A DNA stretch of 64,000 bases, from the NCBI RefSeq assembly GCF_001907235.1, contig NZ_MQVS01000004.1, forward strand, positions 62,001-126,000, written 5' to 3'. Made by a program: the position numbers and the translations under genes. Within the stretch, counting starts at the first letter, position 1, and each line of letters starts with the position of its first letter. The notes under the pieces are model-generated. The model was not told where the DNA came from. It did no database searches and saw only the letters and a program-made list of their open reading frames with translations. The stretch is from Buchananella hordeovulneris. Lineage in GTDB: Bacteria > Actinomycetota > Actinomycetes > Actinomycetales > Actinomycetaceae. This document shows positions 49,086 through 58,244 of the stretch, piece after piece.

Positions 49086-51296
49086 CTAGCACCGCTCGAC
49101 TTCGAGCAGCACGGCTTGTTCCGGGTTGAGGCTCGGGGGGGTCAGGCCCACGTTGGCCAACGCCGCACCGGTGGCGGTGACGCCGGTGGTAAACCAAGGG
49201 GGTGGGATGAGCCCGGCCGGGGCGCGACCGACGAACCGGGGCCGCACCCGGTAGCGGGTGTCAGCCTGCAAGCCGGGCAGGCGGAGGCGTCCTTGCAGTC
49301 CGAGGGCGCCCGTGTAGGGGCTGTGCACCATGTAACGGGCGGTGGAGGCGTCCCGGGCCACCACCCCGTGCAACCAGAGGGCTCCCTCCCCCACCTCGTC
49401 GCGCACCACCCGCCCGGTGAGCAGCAGCTCTCGCTGCTCTTTGAAGTAGGCAATCCAGTCGGCCAGTTGCGCCAGCTCGTCCGCACTGGCCGCGGTCAGA
49501 TCCCATTCCACCCCCAGGTGGCCCCACAGGGCGGTCAGCGCCCGGAAGGCGAGGTCGTGTTGCCGACCGGTGGTGTGGGAGCGGGCGGAGGCCACGTGGC
49601 TGCCGAGGAATTCGGGGGGCACCAGTTGCAGTGTCCAGCGCAGCATCGCCTGCCGCTCCAACGGGTCCAGGCAATCTGAGACCCAGAAGCGCTGGGTGTG
49701 GGTGATGGTTTCCAGGTCGATGCGGCCCCCGCCGGAGGAGCAGCTTTCGATCTCCAGGCCGGGGTGGTCGCGACGTAGGCGGTCCATGAGGCGCAGCGCA
49801 CAGCGCACCTGTTCCCCCGCTACTGCTCGCCGGTCGGCCGTCTGGCTGCCCGCGTCGAATGTGTCGCGGTTGTGGTCCCACTTGAGGTAGCTGATGGGGT
49901 AGCGCCGCAGCAGCGCATCCATCTGGGTGTGCACGTGGTTCCAGGCCTGCGGGTTGGTGAGGTCCAACACCTGCTGGTGGCGCCAGGCCACCGGCAGTTC
50001 CGGGTGGGCGGCCAGTAGCCAGTCGGGGTGTTCCCGCGCCACCTGCGAATTCGGGTTGACCATCTCCGGTTCGAACCACAGGCCGAACTCCATGCCGTGG
50101 CCCACGACCCGTTCTACGAGCGGCGTGAGGCCGTCGGGCCACACGATCGGGTCTACCTGCCAGTCCCCCAGGCCCGCGGTGTCATCGCGCCGTCCCAGGA
50201 ACCAGCCGTCGTCCAGCACAAAGCGTTCCACCCCCAGTGCGTGGGCGGCATCGGCCAGGGCCAGCAGCTTGTCCAGCCGCTGGTCGAAGCCGACGGCTTC
50301 CCACACGTTCAGGGTCACCGGCCGGGCGGGGCCCGGAGCGGTGGGCAGGCTGCGGATCCAGTCGTGGAAGCGCCCGGCGGCCTCGTCTAGCCCCTGTCCC
50401 TGCGTAAAGTGCAACAGCGGGCCGCGATAGCTCTGGCCCGGGGCGAGCGTGACCTCCCCCGGGTGCAGCAGCTCCCCCCCACCGAGCACCTGCCAGCCCT
50501 CCGGCAGGCGTTCGATGTAGAAACGCGAGTTGGCCGGCGCCGCCACGTGCAGGCCGTAGACCTGGCCGCGCCGGAAGTTAAAGCCGGGCCGCCCGGCCAG
50601 CAGGCAGGTGGTGGCGTCGAAGCCGGGCCGCCCCCGGCGATGTTCCCGCAGATGGGTGCCGATGGTCAGGGCCCGCCGCTGCGGGCAGCGTTCCTTCGCC
50701 CAGTGCCCGCTGAAATCCAGCACTTCGTCGACTTCTAGCGGCAGCGGCAAGGCCAGGTTGAGCTCGTGCAGGTGGTAGTTGTCCTGGCCCTCGTTGTGGA
50801 GCTGGGCGCGCACCTGCACGGTGCCGACGGGGGTGAGTCTCAGCTCCAGCTGCACCGCCAGCTGCGCCACCGGATCGGTCAGGGTAAAGGTGAGGGTGCC
50901 ACTACCGCGGCAATACTCTCCGGGGGCCAGGTTCTCGGCCGCACTCTCGCCAGTCGGCGCGCCCCCGTCCGCCGGGGTGGCCACGAAGCTCACCGCGGTG
51001 GTGCGCAGGCGGGGCGACCACGCTGCCCCACCGTCGCGGTGCCCCAGCAGGCCCGGGCGGCCTGACCAGCCGGTCCAGCCGCCCGGTAGTACCCCCGGGT
51101 TAAGCGGCAGGTCCGGGACGTTGTCCACGTCCATGCGGGCCGTTCCTGCCACCAACTCGGCCAGGTCCGCGGGGCTGGCTGCCCCCCAGTGCGGTCCCCA
51201 GTGCACCACGTGGGGTAGGCCCGCCTGCCCGACCTCTAGCAGCAGGGCCGTGCCGCCGGCCTGCACTAACACCACCCAGCGTGGCTGCTCTCCCAT
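49086..51296 (-). CDS. Alpha-galactosidase (GH36)
   Basis: The 736-residue cytoplasmic enzyme has an N-terminal beta-sandwich (to about 320) and a TIM barrel with the nucleophile Asp474 in YLKWDHNRD, Cys519 in ESCSSGGGR and the acid/base Asp541 in SDCLDPLERQ. VLDDGWF (near 360-366) is also family-typical. It releases galactose from alpha-galactosides such as melibiose and raffinose. ATG 51296 has AAAGG upstream; the open frame beyond is not used. An 87-nt gap with A+T-rich TTTTGTC repeats separates it from the regulator gene, so it may have its own promoter. Confidence 0.92.
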   Translation of the reverse strand: MGEQPRWVVLVQAGGTALLLEVGQAGLPHVVHWGPHWGAASPADLAELVAGTARMDVDNVPDLPLNPGVLPGGWTGWSGRPGLLGHRDGGAAWSPRLRTTAVSFVATPADGGAPTGESAAENLAPGEYCRGSGTLTFTLTDPVAQLAVQLELRLTPVGTVQVRAQLHNEGQDNYHLHELNLALPLPLEVDEVLDFSGHWAKERCPQRRALTIGTHLREHRRGRPGFDATTCLLAGRPGFNFRRGQVYGLHVAAPANSRFYIERLPEGWQVLGGGELLHPGEVTLAPGQSYRGPLLHFTQGQGLDEAAGRFHDWIRSLPTAPGPARPVTLNVWEAVGFDQRLDKLLALADAAHALGVERFVLDDGWFLGRRDDTAGLGDWQVDPIVWPDGLTPLVERVVGHGMEFGLWFEPEMVNPNSQVAREHPDWLLAAHPELPVAWRHQQVLDLTNPQAWNHVHTQMDALLRRYPISYLKWDHNRDTFDAGSQTADRRAVAGEQVRCALRLMDRLRRDHPGLEIESCSSGGGRIDLETITHTQRFWVSDCLDPLERQAMLRWTLQLVPPEFLGSHVASARSHTTGRQHDLAFRALTALWGHLGVEWDLTAASADELAQLADWIAYFKEQRELLLTGRVVRDEVGEGALWLHGVVARDASTARYMVHSPYTGALGLQGRLRLPGLQADTRYRVRPRFVGRAPAGLIPPPWFTTGVTATGAALANVGLTPPSLNPEQAVLLEVERC

Positions 51297-51383
51297 CACA
51301 GACCTTTCTGGCCACCGGGGCCTGCCTGCCCCGGACAAAATTTGCTCGACAAAACTCGCGGTCCGCCTGCGGGACCGGGCCCA

Positions 51384-52412
51384 CTATTGGGTGCTCTCAC
51401 GCACCACCAACTCTGGTTGCAAGATCACCGGGCGGGCGGGGGTGGCCCCATCCAATTCGGCCAACACCATCTGGGTGGCGCGAATGGCCAGTTCGCGCCA
51501 GGGGTTGGTCACGGTGGACAGGGACGGCACCATGAGCCGGGAAATGTCGGCGTCGTCGAACCCGATGACGCGAATATCGTCCGGCACCCGCTTGCCGTTG
51601 GCGGTCAGCACCCCGATGGCGGCGGCCGCCATTAGGTCCGAGGCGACGAAGAGCCCGTCGATGGGCTCGCCCCGATCTAAGAGCTCCAGGGTCTGCACCT
51701 GCGCCGAAGCTGGTTCGTATGAGCCCGGGTAGCTGCCGCACAGTTCCAACCCCGCGGCGGCCAGCGCGGCCCGTGTCCCCGCCAGGCGCTCGCGCGCCGA
51801 GGCGATGTCCATCGGGCCGGTAATGGTGGCGATACGACGGCAACCCTGCGCCAACAGGTGCTCGGTCGCGATGCGCCCCCCAGCGACGTTGTCGATGTCG
51901 ACGAAGCGGTCTGCCACCGAAAAGCCGCTGCGGGTGGCGGCGGCCGGACGGCCGAGGAAAGCGCAGGGCAGCCGCAGCTCTGCCAGCAGATCGGGCAGGT
52001 GATCTTCGTCGTGGTGGGAGATAACTAGCGCGGCGTCGGCGTAGCCCCCGCGCAGGTATTCCTCCAGTTTGCGCCGGTATCCCCCGTAGGCCATGAAGAG
52101 CGCCATGTGCCGGGAGGTGGACTCCAGCGTCTCCGCCACGCCCGCCACGGAGGTGGCGAAGAACGGGTCACCGAAGAGGCGGGCGTGGGGCTCGGAGACG
52201 ATGACGGCGATGTTGTTGGCTTGCCGGGTGGCCAGGGAGCGGGCCACCTGGTTCGGCACGTAGCCGAGTTCCTCGATAGCGGCGTCAATGGCCCGGCGGG
52301 CGCTGGCGCTCACCAGGTGGCCACCGCGCACCGCCCGCGACACCGTCGCGCGCGAGACTCCCGCCAGGCGGGCGACATCGTCAAGCGTCGGGGCTTGTCG
52401 CCGGGCCATCAT
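51384..52412 (-). CDS. LacI-family transcriptional regulator (CebR-like)
   Basis: A 342-residue repressor. The helix-turn-helix is at the N-terminus (PTLDDVARLAGVSRATVSRAV) with a hinge helix ending in VPNQVARSLATR. A periplasmic-binding-protein-like sugar-sensing domain follows (NIAVIVSEPHARLFGDPFF, GRIATEHLLAQGCRRIATITGP, FVASDLMAAAAIGVL). The double ATG at 52412/52409 follows GGGGAGGAGGG. It sits inside the operon it probably controls, behind the GH1 gene, as cebR does near the ceb genes of Streptomyces. A matching operator lies at 57212. The inducer is probably cellobiose or another beta-glucoside, by analogy. Confidence 0.88.
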   Translation of the reverse strand: MMARRQAPTLDDVARLAGVSRATVSRAVRGGHLVSASARRAIDAAIEELGYVPNQVARSLATRQANNIAVIVSEPHARLFGDPFFATSVAGVAETLESTSRHMALFMAYGGYRRKLEEYLRGGYADAALVISHHDEDHLPDLLAELRLPCAFLGRPAAATRSGFSVADRFVDIDNVAGGRIATEHLLAQGCRRIATITGPMDIASARERLAGTRAALAAAGLELCGSYPGSYEPASAQVQTLELLDRGEPIDGLFVASDLMAAAAIGVLTANGKRVPDDIRVIGFDDADISRLMVPSLSTVTNPWRELAIRATQMVLAELDGATPARPVILQPELVVRESTQ

Positions 52413-52432
52413 CCCTCCTCCCCTTACCCGGT

Positions 52433-53851
52433 TTAGCCTATTTCCATTGTGTGGGTGCGCGCCACCTCGGCGTACCATTTGGCGCTCGCCTTCGGGATAC
52501 GCGCGAGGGTGTCGTAGTCGACGCGCACGATCCCGAACCGGCGGGAGTAACCAAACGCCCACTCGAAGTTGTCCAGGAGGGACCAGGCGAGGTAGCCGCG
52601 GACATCCACCCCGTCCGCGATGGCCCCGTGCACCGCCGCCAGGTGGTCGCGCAGGTAGGCCAACCGGTCGGCGGTGTCATCAACGTAGCCGTGTTCGTCG
52701 GGCACATCGTGGTAGGCGGCACCGTTCTCGGTGACCACCAGGGGAATGCCCGCCGGGCCGGTGTAGTCGCGCTGCATCCGGTTCAGCATCAGCCGCAAGT
52801 CGCGGGCGTCTACCTCCCACCCCATGGCGGTCACCGGCAGATCCCGGGGGATGGGGCGCACGGTCTCCGAGCCCACGATGGGGCTGGCCACCGGGTGGCC
52901 CCCCGCGTTGATGCGCACCTCGGGTTGGGCTCCGGGCAGGGGGGCGGCGTGAGCTCCCCCGTTGTAGAAGTTCACCCCCAGCACGTCCAGGGGGGCGCTA
53001 ATGAGCGCCATGTCGCCGTCCCGGACGTCCTCCCCCAGGCCAGCCTCTCGCATGTCTTCCAGGACATCGTCCGGGTAGTGCCCCTTGAACAACGGGTCGA
53101 GGAACACCCGGTGGAAGGCCCCGTCCACCCGGCGGGCGGCGTCGACGTCGGCCGGATTGTCCGGATCGGCGGGGTGGAAGTATGAGGTGTTGCAGGTGAT
53201 GCCTACTGTCAGGTTGCTGGCCGCTTCCCGCAGCACCTGCACCCCCAGGCCGTGCGCCAGGAGCAGGTGGTGGGCGGCAGCCACCGCCTCGCGGGGACTG
53301 GTGTGCCCGGGGGCGTGCTCGCCGCAGGCGTAGGACAGGAACGACGAGCACCACGGCTCGTTCAGCGTCGTCCAGACGCCCACCCGTTCCCCCAGGGCGT
53401 CGTGCACCGCCTGCGTATAGTCGGCAAACCGGTAGGAGGTCTCGCGGTTGACCCAGCCGCCCTGCTCCCCCAGCGCCTGCGGCAGGTCCCAGTGGTAGAG
53501 CGTCAGCCAGGGTTTGATGTTGGCGGCCAGCAGTTCGTCCACGAGGCGGGAGTAGAAGTCCAGCCCGCGCTGGTTGACGCTACGCCCGTCCGGGCAGACG
53601 CGGGCCCAGGAGGTGGAAAACCGGTAGGTGGCCAGGTGGAGGGAGCGCATGAGGGCGACGTCCTGCTCCATGCGGTGGTAGTGGTCGCAGGCCACCAGCC
53701 CGTTTGAACCGTCCGCGATCCGGCCGGGCTCCTCGCAAAACGCGTCCCAGATGGACGGGCCCCGTCCGTCTTCGTATCCTCCGCCCTCGATCTGGAAGGC
53801 GGCAGTGGCGGCCCCGAACTGGAAATCGGGTGGAAATTGCAAAGTGGTCAT
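52433..53851 (-). CDS. Beta-glucosidase (GH1)
   Basis: The 472-residue TIM-barrel enzyme has FPPDFQFGAATAAFQIEGG at the start, acid/base Glu165 in TLNEPW and nucleophile Glu375 in VVTENGAAY. WSLLDNFEWAFGYSRRFGI is the family's substrate-binding end. It is cytoplasmic and would split imported cellobiose or cello-oligosaccharides to glucose. ATG 53851 overlaps the permease stop (ATGA), so it is part of the importer operon, matching bglC in Streptomyces. Confidence 0.94.
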   Translation of the reverse strand: MTTLQFPPDFQFGAATAAFQIEGGGYEDGRGPSIWDAFCEEPGRIADGSNGLVACDHYHRMEQDVALMRSLHLATYRFSTSWARVCPDGRSVNQRGLDFYSRLVDELLAANIKPWLTLYHWDLPQALGEQGGWVNRETSYRFADYTQAVHDALGERVGVWTTLNEPWCSSFLSYACGEHAPGHTSPREAVAAAHHLLLAHGLGVQVLREAASNLTVGITCNTSYFHPADPDNPADVDAARRVDGAFHRVFLDPLFKGHYPDDVLEDMREAGLGEDVRDGDMALISAPLDVLGVNFYNGGAHAAPLPGAQPEVRINAGGHPVASPIVGSETVRPIPRDLPVTAMGWEVDARDLRLMLNRMQRDYTGPAGIPLVVTENGAAYHDVPDEHGYVDDTADRLAYLRDHLAAVHGAIADGVDVRGYLAWSLLDNFEWAFGYSRRFGIVRVDYDTLARIPKASAKWYAEVARTHTMEIG

Positions 53852-54795
53852 CCTTTTACAGCTCCTTGCATGATGCCGGAGACGAGCTGGCGCCCGGCGA
53901 AGATGAATACGAGGATCAACGGCAGGGTGGAGATCACCACCCCGGCCATGATGAGGGAGTAGTCCTTGAAATAGGTGGCCTGCAGCAGCTGCAACGCCAC
54001 CGGCAGGGTCGGGTTTTGCGAACCCAAGGCGATAAACGGCCAAAAGAAGCTGGTCCAGGAGCCGACGAAGGTGAAGAGGCCTAGCATCGCGGCCGCCGGG
54101 CGAGCGGCAGGCAATGCCACGTGCCAGAACGTGCGGATGAGCGAACAGCCGTCCACGCGGGCGGCCTCAATGAGCTCGTAAGGCAGGGCGCCGCGCAGGT
54201 ACTGCGTCATCCAGAACACCCCAAAAGCCGAGATGAGGCCCGGGACGATCACGGAGAGCAGAGAGCCGGTCCACTCCAGCTTGGACATGATGATGAACAG
54301 CGGCACCACGCCCAGCTGGGTGGGCACCGCCATCGTGGCGATCACGAACACCAGCAGTGGTCCCCGCCCCCGAAACCGCAGTTTGGAGAAGGAAAAACCG
54401 GCCAAGGTGGAGAAGAAGACCACCGAGAGGGAGGTGATGACGGCGACGATGACGGAGTTCCAGATCGCGGGCCACAGTTTGATGTCGGCCTCCAGCACCC
54501 GCTGAATGTTGGTCCACAGGTTGCCCCGCGGCACCGGGGAGGGGATCGGGTTTTGCGCAATCGTGGCGGCGTCGGACGACGCCAGCAGCACCGAGAACCA
54601 CAACGGGTAGAAGGAGATGGCCAAGATCGCCGCCAGCACCATGTAGGTCACCCATCCGGGGCGCCGGGCGGTACCGCCGGTGGCCCGCGCGCGCGGCAGT
54701 TGCCCGCTGCGCAGTGCGCGCCGCCGGGCCGCCCGGGCGGCGCCCTTCCCCGCTAGCTGTTCCACGGCGGGCAGTGACAGGCGCGGGGCGCTCAT
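53848..54795 (-). CDS. ABC sugar importer, MalG/CebG-like permease
   Basis: The 315-residue inner-membrane permease has a charged N-terminus of about 50 residues before the first helix (VTYMVLAAILAISFYPLWFSVL) and six helices in total. The EAA loop includes ELIEAARVDGCSLIRTFWHVALPAARPA, which docks the ATPase. No ATPase gene is in the operon, as is usual for CebEFG-type importers that share MsiK. ATG 54795 has GGGGGA upstream and overlaps the MalF-like stop. Confidence 0.92.
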   Translation of the reverse strand: MSAPRLSLPAVEQLAGKGAARAARRRALRSGQLPRARATGGTARRPGWVTYMVLAAILAISFYPLWFSVLLASSDAATIAQNPIPSPVPRGNLWTNIQRVLEADIKLWPAIWNSVIVAVITSLSVVFFSTLAGFSFSKLRFRGRGPLLVFVIATMAVPTQLGVVPLFIIMSKLEWTGSLLSVIVPGLISAFGVFWMTQYLRGALPYELIEAARVDGCSLIRTFWHVALPAARPAAAMLGLFTFVGSWTSFFWPFIALGSQNPTLPVALQLLQATYFKDYSLIMAGVVISTLPLILVFIFAGRQLVSGIMQGAVKG

Positions 54796-55757
54796 TTTTT
54801 CCCCCTGGAATCTTCGGACGCGATGCGGCGCGTGAGCAGGAAGTTGATGACGGCGAAAACGATGACGATGAGGAAGAGGATCCAGGCGATGGCGGCCGAG
54901 CGGCCGAGGTTGCGCTGGCTGCCCCAGCCCACTTCAAAGAGGTACATGGACAGGGTCATCCATTGCCGGTCGGGGCCGCCCACCCCGCCGACGTCGTACA
55001 GGCGGGGCTCGTCAAAGATCTGCAGTCCCCCGATGGTGGCGGTCAGCACCACGAAGATGATGGTGGGCCGCAGCATGGGAATGGTCACGGAGAAGAACTG
55101 CCGCACCCGCCCGGCGCCGTCGATGAGGGCGGCCTCGTAGAGCTCGCGGGGGATGGCCTGCATGGCGGCCAACACGATGAGGGTGTTGTAGCCGGTCCAG
55201 CGGAAGTTGACCATCGTGGCGATGGCGAAATGCGAGGCCAGTGGCTGCGCGTGCCAGGCAATTGGTTCCAGCCCAATACTGGTCAGCAGGGCGTTGAGCA
55301 GGCCGGAGTCGTCGGCGAATACTTTGCCGAAGATGAGGGCCACCGAGACCGGGGCGACCACGTAGGGAACCAGTACGCCCATGCGCCAGAAAGTCTTCGC
55401 CCGAATGTTGGCGTCGAGGACGGCGGCGATCAACACGGCGGCAATCACCTGTGGCACGGAGGAGAGCAGGAAGATGGAGAACGTGTTGCGCAGCGCGGTC
55501 CAAAAGCGCGGCTGGAGGAGCACGTCCACGAAGTTCTGCACCCCGACGAAGTCGCCTTTGCCGCCAATCAGGTGCCAGTCGTGCAGCGCCACGAACACGG
55601 TGTAAAGCAGGGGGAAGAGCCCTACCAGGGCGAAGAGTAGAAAGAAGGGAGAGATATAGAGGTACGGGGAGAGCCGCATGTCGAGCTTGCCGCGCCAGGC
55701 GCGCCGCTGCCGCTTGCGGTCGTCGAGCAATTGCCCGCCGCTGTGCTCGGTGTCCAT
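54792..55757 (-). CDS. ABC sugar importer, MalF/CebF-like permease
   Basis: The 321-residue permease has six helices, beginning LSPYLYISPFFLLFALVGLFPLLYTVFVAL split by a short loop, and an EAA motif at ELYEAALIDGAGRVRQFFSVTIP. It pairs with the MalG-like protein to form the channel. The ATG at 55757 is the family-length start; the ribosome site is weak, and a hairpin precedes the gene. This may lower its expression relative to the binding protein. Confidence 0.92.
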   Translation of the reverse strand: MDTEHSGGQLLDDRKRQRRAWRGKLDMRLSPYLYISPFFLLFALVGLFPLLYTVFVALHDWHLIGGKGDFVGVQNFVDVLLQPRFWTALRNTFSIFLLSSVPQVIAAVLIAAVLDANIRAKTFWRMGVLVPYVVAPVSVALIFGKVFADDSGLLNALLTSIGLEPIAWHAQPLASHFAIATMVNFRWTGYNTLIVLAAMQAIPRELYEAALIDGAGRVRQFFSVTIPMLRPTIIFVVLTATIGGLQIFDEPRLYDVGGVGGPDRQWMTLSMYLFEVGWGSQRNLGRSAAIAWILFLIVIVFAVINFLLTRRIASEDSRGKK

Positions 55758-55779
55758 TTGTTACCGCCGGTCGATCTGG

Positions 55780-55812
55780 GGGTGGGGGCCCGCGCGGGGC
55801 GCGCCCCCACCC
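55780..55812 (-). terminator. Intra-operon hairpin between binding-protein and permease genes
   Basis: A 10-bp perfect stem (55780-55789, 55803-55812) lies in the 70-nt gap. Such hairpins often stabilise the binding-protein mRNA or attenuate read-through, so that more binding protein than permease is made. Confidence 0.6.
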
Positions 55813-55827
55813 GACTACTTACCAGAG

Positions 55828-57117
55828 CTAGTTCAGGCCGAGCGCGTCGTACTCGCTCAGCGCCTTTTCCCAGGACTTCCCGGCGTCCTCGACCGCGGTC
55901 TCCACCCGGGTCAGGGCGTCACCCACCAGCCCGCGGATAGCGAAGTAGTTTGGTCCGGCGAACGGCACCACGGTCACGGCCTTGGCGCGCTCGGCGAAGA
56001 TCTCGCCCACCGGGGCGTTGTTGAAGAACTCGCTCTTGTGCTCCAGCAGGATCGGATCCTCCAGGCCCTTGGTCTGGCTGGGGAAGGTGCCCTTGTTCTT
56101 GAAGGCCTTGATCTGCTGTTCGGGTGCGGTCAGCCAGGCGGCCAGCGCTTTGGCTTCCTCGGGGTGCGCCGACTGGGTGGGCACCATCAGGAAGGAGCCA
56201 CCGGAGTTGGCGCCGCCGCCGGGCGTCACGTTGGCGACGTCCCAACCGGCCACGCCCTTGGCGTTACCTTCGATGACGCCGATCATCCAGGACGGGCAGA
56301 ACATGGTGCCAAAGCCGTCCTTTTGGAAGGCCGCAGTCCAGTCTTCGGTCCAGGGGGTGAGTTTGGCCGAGAGCGGGACCTGGGCCACCAGGGTGTCGTA
56401 GACCTTCTTCATGTCGGCGTTGTCTTTGAGGGGGAAGGGGGTGCCGTCGGCCTGTTCAAAGGCGTTGGGCAGCTGGGCGATCATGATTTCGAAGACCCCG
56501 CCCACCGAGTCGAACCACGGCACATTGGTGGCTTCGGTGAACTGCTTGCCGACCTTGAAGTAGTTGTCCCAGTCGCCTTCCAGCAGCTTGGCCACTTCGG
56601 CCCGGTCGGTGGGCAGCCCGGCCTTGGCGAAGAGGTCGGAGCGGTAGCACACTGCCACTGGTCCGGCGTCGGTGCCGTAGCCGAGGAGGCGGCCATCTTT
56701 ATCGGTGGCGGGCTTGGTCTTCCATTCCAGCCACCGGTCCGCCACCTCGGGGCTGGTCAGGTCGACGAACTTGTCGGGGTACTGCATCAGTTCCGGCAGC
56801 CAGCCGCCTTCGACGCCCTCAATGTCAGCCAGGCCGGAGCCGGCGGCCAACCGGGTGTTGAGGTTGTCGCGGGCTTCGGTGGTAGTGGCGGCCTTGCGGT
56901 GCTCGATCTTGATGTTGGGGTGGGCGGCCATGTACTCCTCAAAGAGGCCTTCGTATCCGAACTCGTTGAAGGTGGCCACGGTCAGGGTGATGGTGCCGTC
57001 GGACTTGGCACCGTTGTCGGCTGAGTCAGCCTTATCGCTCGCACCGCCGCAGGCGGTCAGGACGAGCGCGGCACCGGCGCAGGCGGCCAGGGCGCGCATC
57101 ATGCGGGGCGTGTTCAC
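55828..57117 (-). CDS. ABC sugar importer, substrate-binding lipoprotein (CebE-like)
   Basis: The 429-residue family 1 solute-binding protein has a lipoprotein signal with lipobox LTAC (Cys23), then TLTVATFNEFGYEGLFEEYM, a hinge, and aromatic-rich sugar-site segments such as KLTPWTEDWTAAF and MFCPSWMIGV. It is anchored on the outer face of the membrane and delivers a sugar to the permeases. GTG 57117 follows AAGGAG by 5 nt; the longer frame upstream lies in the operator region. It is the first gene of the seven-gene leftward unit. Gene order, the operator and the GH1 gene point to cellobiose/cello-oligosaccharide uptake; binding specificity itself is not readable. Confidence 0.9.
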   Translation of the reverse strand: MNTPRMMRALAACAGAALVLTACGGASDKADSADNGAKSDGTITLTVATFNEFGYEGLFEEYMAAHPNIKIEHRKAATTTEARDNLNTRLAAGSGLADIEGVEGGWLPELMQYPDKFVDLTSPEVADRWLEWKTKPATDKDGRLLGYGTDAGPVAVCYRSDLFAKAGLPTDRAEVAKLLEGDWDNYFKVGKQFTEATNVPWFDSVGGVFEIMIAQLPNAFEQADGTPFPLKDNADMKKVYDTLVAQVPLSAKLTPWTEDWTAAFQKDGFGTMFCPSWMIGVIEGNAKGVAGWDVANVTPGGGANSGGSFLMVPTQSAHPEEAKALAAWLTAPEQQIKAFKNKGTFPSQTKGLEDPILLEHKSEFFNNAPVGEIFAERAKAVTVVPFAGPNYFAIRGLVGDALTRVETAVEDAGKSWEKALSEYDALGLN

Positions 57118-57211
57118 TGCAACTCCTTTGTCTATGGCAACACAGCAGGGGGTGGGGGTGGACGACGTGCCGGGCTGGTGCACGTTGTCGTGGAGGGAGT
57201 ACCCGCAATAC

Positions 57212-57225
57212 TGAGAGCGCTCCCA
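57212..57225. promoter_or_regulatory. CebR/LacI-type operator
   Basis: TGAGAGCGCTCCCA matches the CebR consensus TGGGAGCGCTCCCA at 13 of 14 positions. It lies 12 bp downstream of the -10 box, so a bound repressor would block transcription start or early elongation. Confidence 0.85.
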
Positions 57226-57237
57226 GGAATGTGAATT

Positions 57238-57265
57238 ACTCTACATTTCTCCCGGTCCTTGTCAA
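57238..57265 (-). promoter_or_regulatory. Sigma-70-type promoter of the sugar operon
   Basis: On the minus strand TTGACA (57260-57265) and TAGAGT (57238-57243) are 16 bp apart. The leader is about 110 nt and contains the operator. Confidence 0.7.
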
Positions 57266-57303
57266 GGCAAAAGTGGCCGCCAATTAGCGCCGCCCCCTGG
57301 CAG

Positions 57304-57309
57304 TAGGCT
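57304..57309 (+). promoter_or_regulatory. -10 element (TAGGCT) of the NUDIX-NYN gene
   Basis: TAGGCT ends 6 nt before ATG 57316, with no Shine-Dalgarno sequence. Confidence 0.55.
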
Positions 57310-57315
57310 GACGAT

Positions 57316-58215
57316 ATGGATTGCCTCGCCGACACCTGGCTCGCGTGCGCCTGCGGGGACCGTCACTGGGGCGCCCTCGGCGCTGCCGGGCTATACCTGT
57401 GGCGGCAAGCGGGGGACGGCCCCCAGTATCTCGGCCAGTTACGCCCGCCCCGGCCGCCCGCCCCCAGCCTGTGGGGCCTGCCCGGTGGGGCCCGGCAGGT
57501 GGCGGAAAGTGCCCTCGCCGCGGCCCTGCGCGAAGCCCGCGAGGAGGCCGACATCGCCGCCGCCCACCTGCGCGTGTGGGCCACGCGCACCCTCACCCAC
57601 CCCGGGCCCGCCCACCACACCTGGACCTACACCACGGTGGTGGCCGAGCAGACCGGCCCCCAGCAACCGGTAGCCCGTACCGACGAATCCCTCGAACTGG
57701 CCTGGCTCACCCCCGGAACCGAACCGGGTCCGCTCCTGCCTGCCCTCGCCGCCATCCACCCCGAGCTGCAGGCGTTGACCCGGCGCGTGGTGCTAGTGAT
57801 CGACGCGGCCAACGTCGTCGGTTCCCGCCCCGACGGCTGGTGGCGGGACCGCGCCGGGGCGGCCGCCCGCCTCCTCACCGACTGCGCCACCGCACTCGGC
57901 ACCGGGCTGAGCGCCGCCACCCTCCAGCTCCCCGGCGGGCACTGGTACCCCGATATCGATGTTGTCCTCGAAGGGGCCGCCCGCCCCGCCGCCCCAGCCG
58001 GGATCGTCACCGCCCCGCGCGGAGCCCGCCTGACGGTGGTGTGCGCCCCCGCCGCCGGCGACGACGAGATAGTCGCGCAGGTTGCCCGCCGCCGCGCCGC
58101 CGACTACCAGGTGCTGCTGGCCACCGCCGATAAAGGTCTGGCGACCCGGGCCCGCGCCCTCGGCGCGCAGGTGCTCTCCCCCCGCGTGCTGCCCCGTCCA
58201 AGGCGCGACAGCTAG
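57316..58215 (+). CDS. NUDIX hydrolase fused to a NYN/PIN-like nuclease domain
   Basis: A 299-residue two-domain protein. Residues 1-150 form a NUDIX domain with box G58-x5-E64-x7-REAREEADI (72-80); the usual second Gly of the box is Asp79. Residues 157-295 resemble a NYN/PIN-like domain with acidic residues Asp163 and Asn166 ([12 protein letters not shown]), Asp249-Asp250 (AGDDEIV) and Asp272 ([11 protein letters not shown]). NUDIX enzymes cut nucleoside diphosphate-linked compounds; NYN domains cut RNA. The fusion could act on damaged nucleotides and RNA, or on NAD- or tri/diphosphate-capped RNA ends, but that is speculation. It is a leaderless single gene, 35 nt before dapD. Confidence 0.8.
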   Translation: MDCLADTWLACACGDRHWGALGAAGLYLWRQAGDGPQYLGQLRPPRPPAPSLWGLPGGARQVAESALAAALREAREEADIAAAHLRVWATRTLTHPGPAHHTWTYTTVVAEQTGPQQPVARTDESLELAWLTPGTEPGPLLPALAAIHPELQALTRRVVLVIDAANVVGSRPDGWWRDRAGAAARLLTDCATALGTGLSAATLQLPGGHWYPDIDVVLEGAARPAAPAGIVTAPRGARLTVVCAPAAGDDEIVAQVARRRAADYQVLLATADKGLATRARALGAQVLSPRVLPRPRRDS

Positions 58216-58238
58216 CTGCCCGGCGGCCTGCACCCCAA

Positions 58239-58244
58239 TACACT
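58239..58244 (+). promoter_or_regulatory. -10 element (TACACT) of dapD
   Basis: TACACT ends 6 nt before ATG 58251. A CCTCC follows it instead of a Shine-Dalgarno sequence, so the message is probably leaderless. Confidence 0.6.

Noticed and set aside
51297-51383. A second sugar operator before the GH36 gene
   Set aside because: The gap has TTTTGTC direct repeats but nothing close to the CebR consensus, so no operator is claimed.
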